Source: Nitrospira sp. (lineage in GTDB: Bacteria; Nitrospirota; Nitrospiria; Nitrospirales; Nitrospiraceae). From it: a DNA stretch of 64,000 nt. The DNA lies in contig JAFEBI010000010.1 in NCBI GenBank assembly GCA_018242725.1, forward strand, positions 3,892 to 67,891, given 5' to 3'. The position numbers were made by a program, and so were the translations under genes. Below, one piece after another: positions 1 to 7,986 of this stretch; within the stretch, counting starts at the first letter, position 1; each line of letters begins with the position of its first letter. A model generated the notes under the pieces. That model saw only the letters and a program-made list of their open reading frames with translations. It searched no databases and had not been told where the DNA came from.

Positions 1-253
1 GCCGGCTTCTCCTGATGGGGCTTTAGCGATCGGGTGTTCCTCCGTATCGCGCGGGCATGGATGTGGGGATGCACAGGACGTCGGCAGGCTGTTGAGGCGG
101 GGGTAGACTGCTTCTGGGGGAGGCTAGGCCCGGCGGTTGTTTCCGTGTCTTGATGTTCTTTCCTCTTCTTTTCTTCTTTTTTTTGTATCTTGCAGGATAT
201 GGCCTGAAGGCCCAGTTGTCTTACATCTTGAGTTTATTGTATGCTCCCAACCT

Positions 254-811
254 ATGCCTGTTGCCTCACCCGACAAACGAACCACGACGATCACCGTCGA
301 TCTCGGGGAGCTGAAAGCTCCCTGGCAGGCGTGGTGTCAGCGGCAGGGCATCACCCCGAGCCATGCCCTTCGACAGGTCTTACGGCAGGCCCTGGACGGG
401 CACGCGACACAGTCAGCTCCTCCTCGGCTGCGCGTCGCTCGGAGACGAGAACGAGCCACCGTCCGTATGAAACTCAATGTGACGGCCTCCGAACTCGTCG
501 CGCTGCGCACCTGTGCCAGGCACGAGGGCTATCAGCCGACGGCCTGGGTGGTGGCGATGATCCGCACCAAATTGACTGGGGAGCCCTACGTGGGGCAGCC
601 GGAACTCGCAGCTCTAACTCGGTCGAATCAACAGCTTCTCGCCTTGGGGAGAAATTTGAACCAGATTGCCAAGGTCTTGAATACCGCGCCCCAGAACCGA
701 GGCGCGTTTCGGACAGAGGTGATTACCGAACTCTCCCGCGTGATCCGATCCCATACTGATAAGGTCTCCGATGTCTTGCGCGGGGCTGTGGCGCGCTGGT
801 CTCTCCAATGA
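254..811 (+). CDS. mobC: MobC-like relaxosome accessory protein
   Basis: Likely assists the relaxase at the transfer origin of the conjugative element. The protein is 186 aa from the ATG at 254. An upstream in-frame start near 137 would add about 39 residues that do not look like a protein N-terminus. The C-terminal half carries the family signature SNQQLLALGRNLNQIAKVLN (about residues 117-136), and the middle is basic, as in ribbon-helix-helix mobilisation proteins. The stop codon overlaps the next gene's start by 4 bp (ATGA at 808-811), so the two are translationally coupled. I assign the family from the motif; the DNA target is not visible. Confidence 0.8.
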   Translation: MPVASPDKRTTTITVDLGELKAPWQAWCQRQGITPSHALRQVLRQALDGHATQSAPPRLRVARRRERATVRMKLNVTASELVALRTCARHEGYQPTAWVVAMIRTKLTGEPYVGQPELAALTRSNQQLLALGRNLNQIAKVLNTAPQNRGAFRTEVITELSRVIRSHTDKVSDVLRGAVARWSLQ

Positions 812-1791
812 GTCCTGCAATCAGCCAGATCGACCTGAAGCTGGATGAGTGGGGGAGTCGGCTCTTCAATGTTTCAACGGAGACTCTCCCGCGACCGCGT
901 CGCAGCACGCGCAGTCCTCTTGGCTCAGCCAAGCCTGTGAGTCCCGACGGACGGCTCAGCACGTCACAGGCTCGCGCGACCTATGTGCGACAGAAACTGC
1001 AAGCGATGGTCCGTCGCGCACCGCAAGTCGTGGTGAAACTCGTCAGGGCGCCGAAAGGGATGAAGGGCATCTCGAACAACCTCACCTACATTTCGCGCGA
1101 TGGCCAACTCGACATCGAGGATCAAGACGGTCAGGTGATTCAGGGAAAAGAGGCGGTGGCCGATCTGAAAGCTGAATGGCGCGATGGGGGGACACCGATC
1201 CTCGCGGACTCGACGATGCGCGATGCCTTTCATCTCGTCCTCTCCATGCCGACACAGACTGATCCGCTATCTGTCCAACGGGCGGCGCGTGATTTTGCGA
1301 TGCGGGAGTTCTCAGGGTTTCAGTACGCGATGGTCCTCCACACGTTTGAGACCGATCCGGACCCGCACCCGTCTCCACATCCACATGTGCATCTGACGGT
1401 GAAAGCCGCAGGCCTCGATGGGATTCGGCTCAATCCAAGGAAGGCCGATCTTCAACGCTGGCGTGAAGGGTTTGCGGAGGCCTTACGAGAACATGGCATA
1501 GAGGCCACCACGACGAGCCGGGTTCATCGTACGACGCACGAACGGTGGACGGTGCGGCATCTGCATGATCAGACCACACAAGCGAAGCGGCTCGATCGCC
1601 AGAAACGAGTCACCCACATGCCACGGAAACAGCGGGAGGTCATGCATCATTACGAGCAGGTCCTGAAGACGCTTGCACGATCCGAGCGAGGAGAGGACCG
1701 ACAATTGGCTGTGGATCTCGTGCGCTACCTGGAAGGACGAGGCCGGACTCCGGAACCTGAACGGGGGCGAGGGAAAGATCGTGAACGATGA
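808..1791 (+). CDS. VirD2/MobA-type relaxase
   Basis: Relaxase that would nick the element at oriT and pilot the strand through the type IV channel. It is 327 aa. Residues about 70-100 (GISNNLTYISRDG region) match the start of relaxase domains. The metal-binding histidine motif is clear in HPSPHPHVHLTV (about residues 190-201). The C-terminal third is basic and charged. The length is short compared with relaxases that carry extra helicase or primase domains. It is coupled to mobC by a 4-bp overlap. The relaxase sits on the strand opposite to the secretion genes at 5.6-19.3 kb. The catalytic tyrosine cannot be assigned with certainty. Confidence 0.85.
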   Translation: MSPAISQIDLKLDEWGSRLFNVSTETLPRPRRSTRSPLGSAKPVSPDGRLSTSQARATYVRQKLQAMVRRAPQVVVKLVRAPKGMKGISNNLTYISRDGQLDIEDQDGQVIQGKEAVADLKAEWRDGGTPILADSTMRDAFHLVLSMPTQTDPLSVQRAARDFAMREFSGFQYAMVLHTFETDPDPHPSPHPHVHLTVKAAGLDGIRLNPRKADLQRWREGFAEALREHGIEATTTSRVHRTTHERWTVRHLHDQTTQAKRLDRQKRVTHMPRKQREVMHHYEQVLKTLARSERGEDRQLAVDLVRYLEGRGRTPEPERGRGKDRER

Positions 1792-1887
1792 GTGGGGCTG
1801 GCAATGACGCTTAACGGAGCAGCCCGTGGCCGACTGACGCGCAACAGCGACCCCGAAGCCGGTTCAGGCCGACGGCGCCACGGGCGC

Positions 1888-1945
1888 TTGCTTTTCCTCC
1901 GTAACGGGGCTACACTTAATCCTGCCTGACATTCAGACAGTCTGA
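1888..1945 (+). promoter_or_regulatory. Promoter and operator of the vapBC-CBASS block
   Basis: A -35-like TTGCTT (1888-1893) is separated by 17 bp from a -10-like TACACT (1911-1916). A perfect palindrome TCAGAC-A-GTCTGA (1933-1945) follows, 25 bp before the vapB start codon. AbrB-type VapB antitoxins usually repress their own promoter from such dyads, so this is a good candidate operator. The function is inferred. Confidence 0.5.
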
Positions 1946-1970
1946 TTATCTCACGTATGGTGGAGGCGTC

Positions 1971-2267
1971 ATGCCCGCAGAAACGAGCAAGGTCGGCAAA
2001 CGAGGGGCTGTGGTGATTCCGGCCTCGCTGCGGCGCCGTTTTGGTATCACGGAGGGGTCGCTCGTGATTGCCGAGGAACGGGCCGAAGGCGTTCTGATTC
2101 GACCGGCTGCCGCATTTCCCCTCGAGATGTATACCCCGGAACGGCAGGCAGAGTTTCTCCTCTCCAATGCGGTCGGCCCAAAGGACTATGCACGAGCCCA
2201 AGAGGCCGTGCGGAAGATGGGCCTCGACGTTCGAAAGATCCCTCACTACAAGCCGGTTCGTTCCTAG
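1971..2267 (+). CDS. vapB: AbrB/MazE-type antitoxin (VapB)
   Basis: Predicted DNA-binding antitoxin of 98 aa that would neutralise the PIN toxin encoded 3 bp downstream. The N-terminal SpoVT/AbrB swapped-hairpin fold is recognisable in KVGKRGAVVIPASLRRRFGI, followed by a GSLVIAEE strand. The C-terminal half (from about residue 50) would be the toxin-binding tail. A strong ribosome site (GGTGGAGGCGTC) precedes the ATG. It is the first gene of a run that continues without large gaps through vapC, capV and the CD-NTase gene. Confidence 0.8.
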   Translation: MPAETSKVGKRGAVVIPASLRRRFGITEGSLVIAEERAEGVLIRPAAAFPLEMYTPERQAEFLLSNAVGPKDYARAQEAVRKMGLDVRKIPHYKPVRS

Positions 2268-2270
2268 TCC

Positions 2271-2672
2271 GTGGACCGCGTCTTTCTTGATGCCAACGTC
2301 TTGTTCTCTGCGGCCTATCGGGTCGAGACTCCTCTTCGCACGCTGTTTACAATGCCGCGCGCACAGTTGGTGACGTCGGCGTATGCCCTGGAGGAGGCGA
2401 GGCGGAATCTATCATCAGGGCAGCAACAGGCAGAGCTCGAACGGTTGTGCCGCTCCGTCGAGGTGGTGTCGGTCTTGCCGCCACAGGGAGAGCTGTCAGT
2501 CTTGGCGAAACTCCCAGAGAACGACCGTCCCATTCTGTGGGCGGCGATCAGTGTCCGTGCGACCCATTTGTTGAGTGGAGATTTCAAGGCGTTTGGTTGC
2601 CTCTATGGGCAGACCATCAACGGTGTCAGCATTATGCCACCAGCGGTCTATCTCAAAGGGCACCGGAGGTAA
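2271..2672 (+). CDS. vapC: PIN-domain toxin (VapC)
   Basis: Predicted PIN-fold RNase toxin, 133 aa, starting at a GTG 3 bp after the vapB stop. Acidic residues expected for the metal site are present: the first Asp in VFLDANVLFSA, the Glu in ALEEARRN, the Asp in ENDRPILWAA and the last Asp in LLSGDFKAFG. Length and architecture are normal. It ends 9 bp before capV, so expression of the toxin-antitoxin pair and the CBASS genes is probably linked. The RNA target cannot be told from sequence. Confidence 0.8.
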   Translation: MDRVFLDANVLFSAAYRVETPLRTLFTMPRAQLVTSAYALEEARRNLSSGQQQAELERLCRSVEVVSVLPPQGELSVLAKLPENDRPILWAAISVRATHLLSGDFKAFGCLYGQTINGVSIMPPAVYLKGHRR

Positions 2673-2681
2673 TCGCGAAGG

Positions 2682-3620
2682 ATGGTCGACTTTTCACCAC
2701 AAAAACCTTGCCGAATTCTTAGTCTCGATGGTGGAGGAGCAAAAGGGTTCTACACCCTTGGCGTGCTCCGAGAGATCGAAGGAATGGTGAGGTGTCCGCT
2801 CCACGAGAAGTTTGATCTGATCTTCGGTACCAGTACCGGCGCAATAATTGCCGCATTGCTAGCGCTTGGTAGAAGCGTGAAGGAAATCAGTGTTCACTAC
2901 GAGAAACACGTCCCGACTGTGATGCAAGCAAAGAGTCGGCGTAAAAAGTCACTCGCTCTCGCCAAGCTCGGAGATGAAATCTTCAAGGAAGATACGTTCG
3001 AAAAAATGAAAACGGGCGTCGGTATTGTCGCCACCCGGTGGGTGATTGAGCGGCCGATGATCTTCAAGACCAGCATCGAACAAGCCCATGGCCGGATGGG
3101 CACGTTTTCCCCTGGCTTCGGTGTGAAGGTCTCTGATGCGGTGCAGGCATCTTGTTCTGCTTTCCCATTTTTTGAGCGAAAGATGGTGAAGACAGACAAA
3201 GGCGATCTCGTCGAGCTTATTGATGGAGGGTATTGTGCGAACAACCCGACACTCTATGCGATTGCAGATGCCATCATGGCGCTCAAGCTCCCACCGGAGC
3301 ACATCCGGGTCGTAAGCGTCGGCGTCGGCGTATATCCGTCACCGAAGCCATCTTGGTTCAGTACCACCAAGTGGGCACAGAAGCTCATGAGTGTCCAGCT
3401 CCTACAGAAGACTCTAGAGATCAACACGCAGTCGATGGATCAGCTACGGCATGTTTTATTTCGACACGTTCCAACTGTGCGGATCAGCGACACCTTCGAG
3501 CAGCCGGAAATGGCAACCGATATGTTCGAGCACAATATGACGAAGCTAAACATCTTGCGACAGCGTGGATCCGAGTCGTTTGCGAAGCAAGAACAGGCGT
3601 TGCAACAATTGCTTTCATAG
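2682..3620 (+). CDS. capV: Patatin-like phospholipase, CBASS effector (CapV type)
   Basis: Predicted cyclic-nucleotide-activated phospholipase that would degrade the inner membrane after phage sensing. It is 312 aa. All patatin landmarks are present: the glycine-rich oxyanion loop in SLDGGGAKGFYTLG (about residues 15-28), the nucleophile elbow FGTSTGAI (serine near residue 51) and the catalytic aspartate in LIDGGYCANNPTLYA (about residue 180). The ATG is preceded by GGAGGT. The CD-NTase gene starts 10 bp downstream, the standard pairing of type I CBASS. Without that neighbour it could only be called a patatin family protein. Confidence 0.88.
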   Translation: MVDFSPQKPCRILSLDGGGAKGFYTLGVLREIEGMVRCPLHEKFDLIFGTSTGAIIAALLALGRSVKEISVHYEKHVPTVMQAKSRRKKSLALAKLGDEIFKEDTFEKMKTGVGIVATRWVIERPMIFKTSIEQAHGRMGTFSPGFGVKVSDAVQASCSAFPFFERKMVKTDKGDLVELIDGGYCANNPTLYAIADAIMALKLPPEHIRVVSVGVGVYPSPKPSWFSTTKWAQKLMSVQLLQKTLEINTQSMDQLRHVLFRHVPTVRISDTFEQPEMATDMFEHNMTKLNILRQRGSESFAKQEQALQQLLS

Positions 3621-3630
3621 AAAGTATCCA

Positions 3631-4524
3631 GTGGCAATACCCGAATCACAGCTTGATAAGTGGTCTAAGCAAGGCTCGGTCGCCCAGTCCCGCGACACAT
3701 ACGCCACCGTCAAGAATATGCTCGACAATAGCGGCTCTCCCTACTACACAAAGAGCTTCGAGTCGTTCCTCCAAGGCTCGTACGCGAACGATACGAATGT
3801 CTATCGCGACAGCGATGTTGACGTAGTAATGCGCCTGGACTCGATATGGTACCACGACGCCTATCAACTTCCAGAAAATCAGTACCAGGCATTTGAGCGA
3901 GCCTATCCTAGTGAAGCGAGCTATAGTCTGCCGGAATTCAAGACCCAAGTCGCGGCATGGCTTAAACAGAAGTTCAACGGCGTAACGCTCGGATCAAAAG
4001 CAATCTTCATTCCTGGCAGCGGTTCCCGACGGGACTGTGACGTTCTCGTCTGCGCGCAGTTTAAGTACTACTATCTCTTCAGGAGCATGAATGATGAAAA
4101 CTACGCAGAAGGGATCTGCTTCTTCTTGAACGACGGCACCCGGATCGTCAACTTTCCAAAACAGCATTCGGACAACTGCACGGCGAAGCACAAAGCGACA
4201 AGCCAGTGGTTCAAGCCAACCGTCCGCATCTACAAGAACATGCGAAACCACCTCATCGACTCCAATATGTTGAGTGACGGAATCGCGCCTTCCTATTTCA
4301 TCGAAGGGATGCTTTGGAACGTTCCAGCCGACAAATTCGGCAAAAGCTACGATGATACATTTGTCGCCACCTTCAATTTCCTAGTCAACGCGGATCGCTC
4401 GACATTCAAATGCGCGAATGGCATCCATCCGCTTTTGCAGACAGGTTCGCACGTTTCGTGGTCGCCTGCGAACTGCCAAGCGTATCTGGATGCGCTGCGT
4501 GAGCTCTGGAACAATTGGCACTAG
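3631..4524 (+). CDS. CD-NTase (cyclic oligonucleotide synthase of CBASS)
   Basis: Predicted cGAS/DncV-like nucleotidyltransferase that makes the second messenger activating CapV. I start it at GTG 3631 (MAIPESQLDKW, 297 aa), because this N-terminus is typical of the family and the codon falls 10 bp after the capV stop. The active site is well formed: SFLQGSYANDTNVYRDSDVD carries the GS motif and the two metal-binding aspartates, and RDCDVLV gives the third. No Cap2/Cap3 ubiquitin-like genes or HORMA/TRIP13 genes follow, so this is the minimal type I arrangement. The clade and the nucleotide product cannot be assigned by eye. Confidence 0.88.
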   Translation: MAIPESQLDKWSKQGSVAQSRDTYATVKNMLDNSGSPYYTKSFESFLQGSYANDTNVYRDSDVDVVMRLDSIWYHDAYQLPENQYQAFERAYPSEASYSLPEFKTQVAAWLKQKFNGVTLGSKAIFIPGSGSRRDCDVLVCAQFKYYYLFRSMNDENYAEGICFFLNDGTRIVNFPKQHSDNCTAKHKATSQWFKPTVRIYKNMRNHLIDSNMLSDGIAPSYFIEGMLWNVPADKFGKSYDDTFVATFNFLVNADRSTFKCANGIHPLLQTGSHVSWSPANCQAYLDALRELWNNWH

Positions 4525-4556
4525 GGCCAGAATGTCCAATGCTCAGCGTTTGTGGC

Positions 4557-5189
4557 TCACACCCCCGCTAACGCCACGATCTTCATCACATCCGTCTCGG
4601 TGTGGGCACAACACGGGCAATAGATCGCCCGCTGTCTGATCTCCGGAAAGACAATCTCCACACCGAGAATCCGTAGACAACGTCGGACCGAAAGCCGCAC
4701 ATTCATCACCGGTTTGCCCGGTGCTAAGCGCTTCGGGGACAACCATTCATAGGCATGGGGCAGGAGATCGCCGATCGTGTGAACTCCACGCTGTTTCAGA
4801 TCCTGGTGCGCGCGGGCGTTGAGCAGCAGACTCGCGATGGGTTGTGACGCAAAGCGTCGCACCGCGTCAGGAGGGATGCGGCGTCCGGTCTTCCGATCCA
4901 GCATCCGCTGCGTCATGAAGCAATAGGTGGCGTCGAGGACTACGAACGTTCGTCCATTGAGGGCAGCAAAGATGTGTTCGATCAGACTCTCGTCGCAGCG
5001 ACGCTGTTCCCGGATCGAGTGATCAAGGCGTGCTGCTCGTTCGGTGATGGACACGCCATCACTTGCGCTGTCCCACTCGGACTGTGCCCAGGGACTGAGC
5101 CGACTATAGGCCGCGTCGAGGGTCATGCGCTTAGTTGGATGGTTGACAACAATGTCCATCGTGAGCGTCGCTAACCGATCTTTCCGCAT
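4557..5189 (-). CDS. Uncharacterised protein with C-terminal cysteine motif
   Basis: Unrecognised protein of 210 aa. The start is supported by an AAAGGA ribosome site 8 bases before the ATG. Residues about 130-150 (HQDLKQRGVHTIGDLLPHA) resemble the helix-hairpin-helix-like element of the RNA polymerase alpha C-terminal domain. The C-terminus carries a CPCCAH cluster (about residues 191-196) that could bind zinc. It lies tail to tail with the CD-NTase gene and in the same direction as the conjugation genes. Being between the cargo and the transfer genes, it may be an element-specific regulator, but this is a guess. Confidence 0.55.
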   Translation of the reverse strand: MRKDRLATLTMDIVVNHPTKRMTLDAAYSRLSPWAQSEWDSASDGVSITERAARLDHSIREQRRCDESLIEHIFAALNGRTFVVLDATYCFMTQRMLDRKTGRRIPPDAVRRFASQPIASLLLNARAHQDLKQRGVHTIGDLLPHAYEWLSPKRLAPGKPVMNVRLSVRRCLRILGVEIVFPEIRQRAIYCPCCAHTETDVMKIVALAGV

Positions 5190-5564
5190 AGTGGTGCGTC
5201 CTTTCTTTCCTCCGATATCGGTTGACTCGCTGATCCTCGCGCCACACGAGCGCCCCTCTTCGCCCTGTGGTTACCCAGACAGGAGACGCGTGAGGCGCGT
5301 GGCGACGTGGTTGTTATGAAGAAGGTCAGATTTTGAGACTATTCCCTTGAGGTAGGAGAAGTTATTCGCAAGAGGGGAAAGATGGTATGTGTAGTACTAA
5401 TGAGGAATAAATAAGGCCATATTTTAAATTAGGTTTTACTGCATCAGTATCGTTGGCGTACAAAAGTGGGCAGCTTTGGAAAGAAGCTCGGCGATGACCA
5501 GGGCTACTCCGGGGCATCGTGGCCAGAGGCGCGGTGTGCTGTCTATGGGTCCCTGTTGAAAGGA
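5190..5564. other. Intergenic region without a recognisable gene
   Basis: About 375 bp between an unknown minus-strand gene and the end of the transfer operon. The part from 5321 to 5460 is distinctly AT-rich compared with its surroundings and may hold the promoter of the unknown gene or a terminator for the operon. I see no convincing coding frame, dyad or repeat. Confidence 0.4.
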
Positions 5565-5843
5565 CTATTGCTTGGGGCAGAGCTGGAGGAAGTTTCTTCG
5601 CATGACCATGGTTTTGAAGGGGGTTCCTGCCTGGATCATGTAGTACTTTGTGAGCGCGGCTTGGCATTCTTTCGGTGCCTGTGGGCCCGCTGCTAAGCAT
5701 AGCAGACATTCACAGGCCAGCCTGGTGTCCCCTTCCAGGAAGGACGGTTTCGGCCCTGTTTGTGCCCGCGCATCCTGGGCCATGACGAGGAGGCACACAC
5801 TCACAAGGACCACGATCCAACTGCGTCTTTTCCACCAATTCAT
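5565..5843 (-). CDS. trbM: TrbM-like conjugal transfer protein
   Basis: Small exported protein of 92 aa at the tail of the transfer operon. I start it at the ATG at 5843, preceded by GGAGGTGAGCTT. This gives a proper signal peptide (MNWWKRRSWIVVLVSVCLLV, cleaved near AQDARAQ). The mature part LEGDTRLACECLLCLAAG matches the conserved cysteine pattern of TrbM proteins, and more cysteines follow (ECQAAL, QLCPKQ). TrbM is found in P-type conjugation systems; its precise role is poorly defined. The assignment rests on the motif and the setting. Confidence 0.65.
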   Translation of the reverse strand: MNWWKRRSWIVVLVSVCLLVMAQDARAQTGPKPSFLEGDTRLACECLLCLAAGPQAPKECQAALTKYYMIQAGTPFKTMVMRRNFLQLCPKQ

Positions 5844-5889
5844 AAGCTCACCTCCGTACGGTCTTGGGACATGTTCTCGACGATAGTAG

Positions 5890-6990
5890 TCACCGGCCAC
5901 CTCTGGTCCGCTCCAAGGCAGGGATATGTGTGGAACTTGGTGTGTGATCGGTCCGCGCGGCTGTGTGATCGAACCGAGGCACGACCGGTTCTTGGGTGCT
6001 GGCACGCGCCGCCTCTTTCAGGTGATCCTGTTCACGGACCCCGAGAGAATCCAGCTTGATGACCTCCCAGCGATTGCGGGTCGCTTGTTGTGAAGTTGCG
6101 CCGATTGATGTACCGGAACCATCCCGTACGGGAACTTTGACGGTCACGGGTTCATGTGCCTGTTGCACCAGCGCCACCGCATCAGCCCGTTGCGCCTTCC
6201 CTTCTTGAAACGCGCGGCCCAGGTCGATGCCCCAGATTTCTCGTTCACCACGGTCTGTCGCCACCTTTACGAAATAGCTCTTGGTGTTCTGGGTATCGTG
6301 GTTGTAATGGTCGATGCCGTAGTCCACGACGGTGCCCACCACGACTCGTTCGCCCTGGAGCCGCGCCTTTGCTTCCTCAACGGCCGCAGCGATCATCGTG
6401 GGAGAATCCCCCCGCGCCTTCAGAATAGCTTCGAGTGCGGCCACCGCGACCTGTTGGCTGGAACTTAAGGGCTGATCTGGAGTTCTGACATGATCATCGG
6501 ACGTCCGATCTTGTGAAGCCTGACGATTGACAGGCTGCTGTGTCTTGCCACGAACCGGGCGGTGATCCCTCCGGTCTTCCGCGCGCGCCAAGTCGATCCC
6601 ACGCGGGGTATAGCCTTCCACATCGAGTCCGGCGATCGTCGCTTGCACCCAGGCTTCCGTTTTGAACTCAGGGGTGCCGTTCACCCGCACGGTGGTCCAG
6701 CCCTTGGCCTTTGCCCGGAGGACCATTCCCTGAATGACGCTCGGGTCATCATGCTCCGTGACTAGGCGCTTTCCGTGATCGGTAAACGCGATCTTCGTCG
6801 GCTCGCCGGGCGCCGTGCGGTAATAGAATTGCTCGCCGGCTTCGATGAATCGCTTCCGCAAGGAATCGGCGGCATCACGACGCTGATTGAGTCGCGGTTG
6901 TTCAGCATTCTCGTCCTGATTGACGTCTGCAGGCTTCGGCTCGTCGGTCCGCTTGGCCTCTTGCGCTTCGTCCACACCTATTTCATTCAT
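5890..6990 (-). CDS. LPD7 and KfrB-like domain protein of the conjugative element
   Basis: Protein of 366 aa with two recognisable modules. Residues about 45-135 (RFIEAGEQFYYR ... IAFTDHGKRL ... AKGWTTVRVNGTPEFKTEAW) match the LPD7 domain usually found at the C-terminus of large TraI-type relaxases. Residues about 215-325 (GTVVDYGIDHYNHD, SYFVKVATDRGEREIWGIDL, AHEPVTVKV) match the KfrB-type domain of plasmid proteins. A charged linker joins them. The relaxase of this element lacks both domains, so they appear here as a separate polypeptide. It is co-directional with the mating-pore genes, and the ribosome site AGGAAGGGACACC precedes the ATG. The function is unknown. Confidence 0.65.
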   Translation of the reverse strand: MNEIGVDEAQEAKRTDEPKPADVNQDENAEQPRLNQRRDAADSLRKRFIEAGEQFYYRTAPGEPTKIAFTDHGKRLVTEHDDPSVIQGMVLRAKAKGWTTVRVNGTPEFKTEAWVQATIAGLDVEGYTPRGIDLARAEDRRDHRPVRGKTQQPVNRQASQDRTSDDHVRTPDQPLSSSQQVAVAALEAILKARGDSPTMIAAAVEEAKARLQGERVVVGTVVDYGIDHYNHDTQNTKSYFVKVATDRGEREIWGIDLGRAFQEGKAQRADAVALVQQAHEPVTVKVPVRDGSGTSIGATSQQATRNRWEVIKLDSLGVREQDHLKEAARASTQEPVVPRFDHTAARTDHTPSSTHIPALERTRGGR

Positions 6991-7008
6991 GGTGTCCCTT
7001 CCTCTTTC

Positions 7009-7986
7009 CTATCCGTACCACTGCGGCCAGACGGAGGCCGGGTTCTGCTCCTTCACTTCAATCTCCACCCGTCGGTTCTTCGCCCGCCCTTTTTTCGTCG
7101 CATTGTCGGCCACGTGTTCCCCTATCGGGACAATGGTGATCTCGATGTGGTTCGGGTCATAGCCCTGCGCAATGAGATAGGCCCTGGCCTTGTGCGCCCG
7201 TTGCTTGGCCGTCTCACGTTCGATCCTAAGGTCCTTGTCTCCGTCCGTGTACCCACGCACGTGCAGGCAAGGACTACGGCTCATGATCTGTTTCAGGTGG
7301 GATTGCAGAGGTTTGCTGGGACGAAACTCAGACCGACCTGTCCGTTCCGACACACGGAAGATGATACTGTGCCGGTGCAGTTCGACCTGTTCCCGTTCAC
7401 TCAACTCGATGACCCGAGGTCTCCATGAACTGATCTGCTCTTTGTCTATCGGAGGCGGAGGGGAGGAGGACGGTGCTGCTGATGGTTCGATGTTGCAGGC
7501 TGGCCCCACCGAGGTTGATCGCTCTTCTTCGCTTTGCGCCGTGTCGGTCCGTGACGGACTCTGATCAGACACAGTCGGAGATGTAGTACTATCCGGTGAT
7601 AGAGCCACGTTCGTCGGTGGGCCTTTCGATTCTGGTGAAACAGAGGGGATTGTGAGGGCTGTCTTTGTGATCGTGAGGCCGGACCGAGATTTACCTTTCG
7701 CCAGTTCTTGTTGTTGGAGTTGCAGGAGCGTCAGCGCGGTACTCAACTCCTGGACTTGTTGCGTCAACGATTCTATGTGTCGTGTGAGGACACTCCGCTC
7801 CTGCTTCTCACGCTGGTCGCTCTTCACTCGCTCGCGGTACTGCTGGATCATCTCCTCGCTGTTGATCGGCACGCGAGCCGCACCGGATGGCACCACTGGC
7901 TTCTGCGCACAAGCCAGGGTCGCGGTACAGGCAATCAGAATCACAAGCGCCTGAAGTCGTACCTGTCGTTTCACGAATGTCGTCAT
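7009..7986 (-). CDS. OmpA-family peptidoglycan-binding protein of the T4SS operon
   Basis: Exported protein of 325 aa with an N-terminal signal sequence (about residues 1-28), a Gln/Leu-rich segment at about 65-100 that is probably coiled coil, a low-complexity Ser/Pro/Thr region, and a C-terminal OmpA domain. The latter shows the peptidoglycan-binding signature in HVRGYTDGDKD and AKNRRVEIEV. It overlaps virD4 by 4 bp. No virB7 was found, so this envelope-anchoring protein may help to stabilise the channel in the outer membrane or cell wall; that role is inferred from position. Confidence 0.7.
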   Translation of the reverse strand: MTTFVKRQVRLQALVILIACTATLACAQKPVVPSGAARVPINSEEMIQQYRERVKSDQREKQERSVLTRHIESLTQQVQELSTALTLLQLQQQELAKGKSRSGLTITKTALTIPSVSPESKGPPTNVALSPDSTTSPTVSDQSPSRTDTAQSEEERSTSVGPACNIEPSAAPSSSPPPPIDKEQISSWRPRVIELSEREQVELHRHSIIFRVSERTGRSEFRPSKPLQSHLKQIMSRSPCLHVRGYTDGDKDLRIERETAKQRAHKARAYLIAQGYDPNHIEITIVPIGEHVADNATKKGRAKNRRVEIEVKEQNPASVWPQWYG

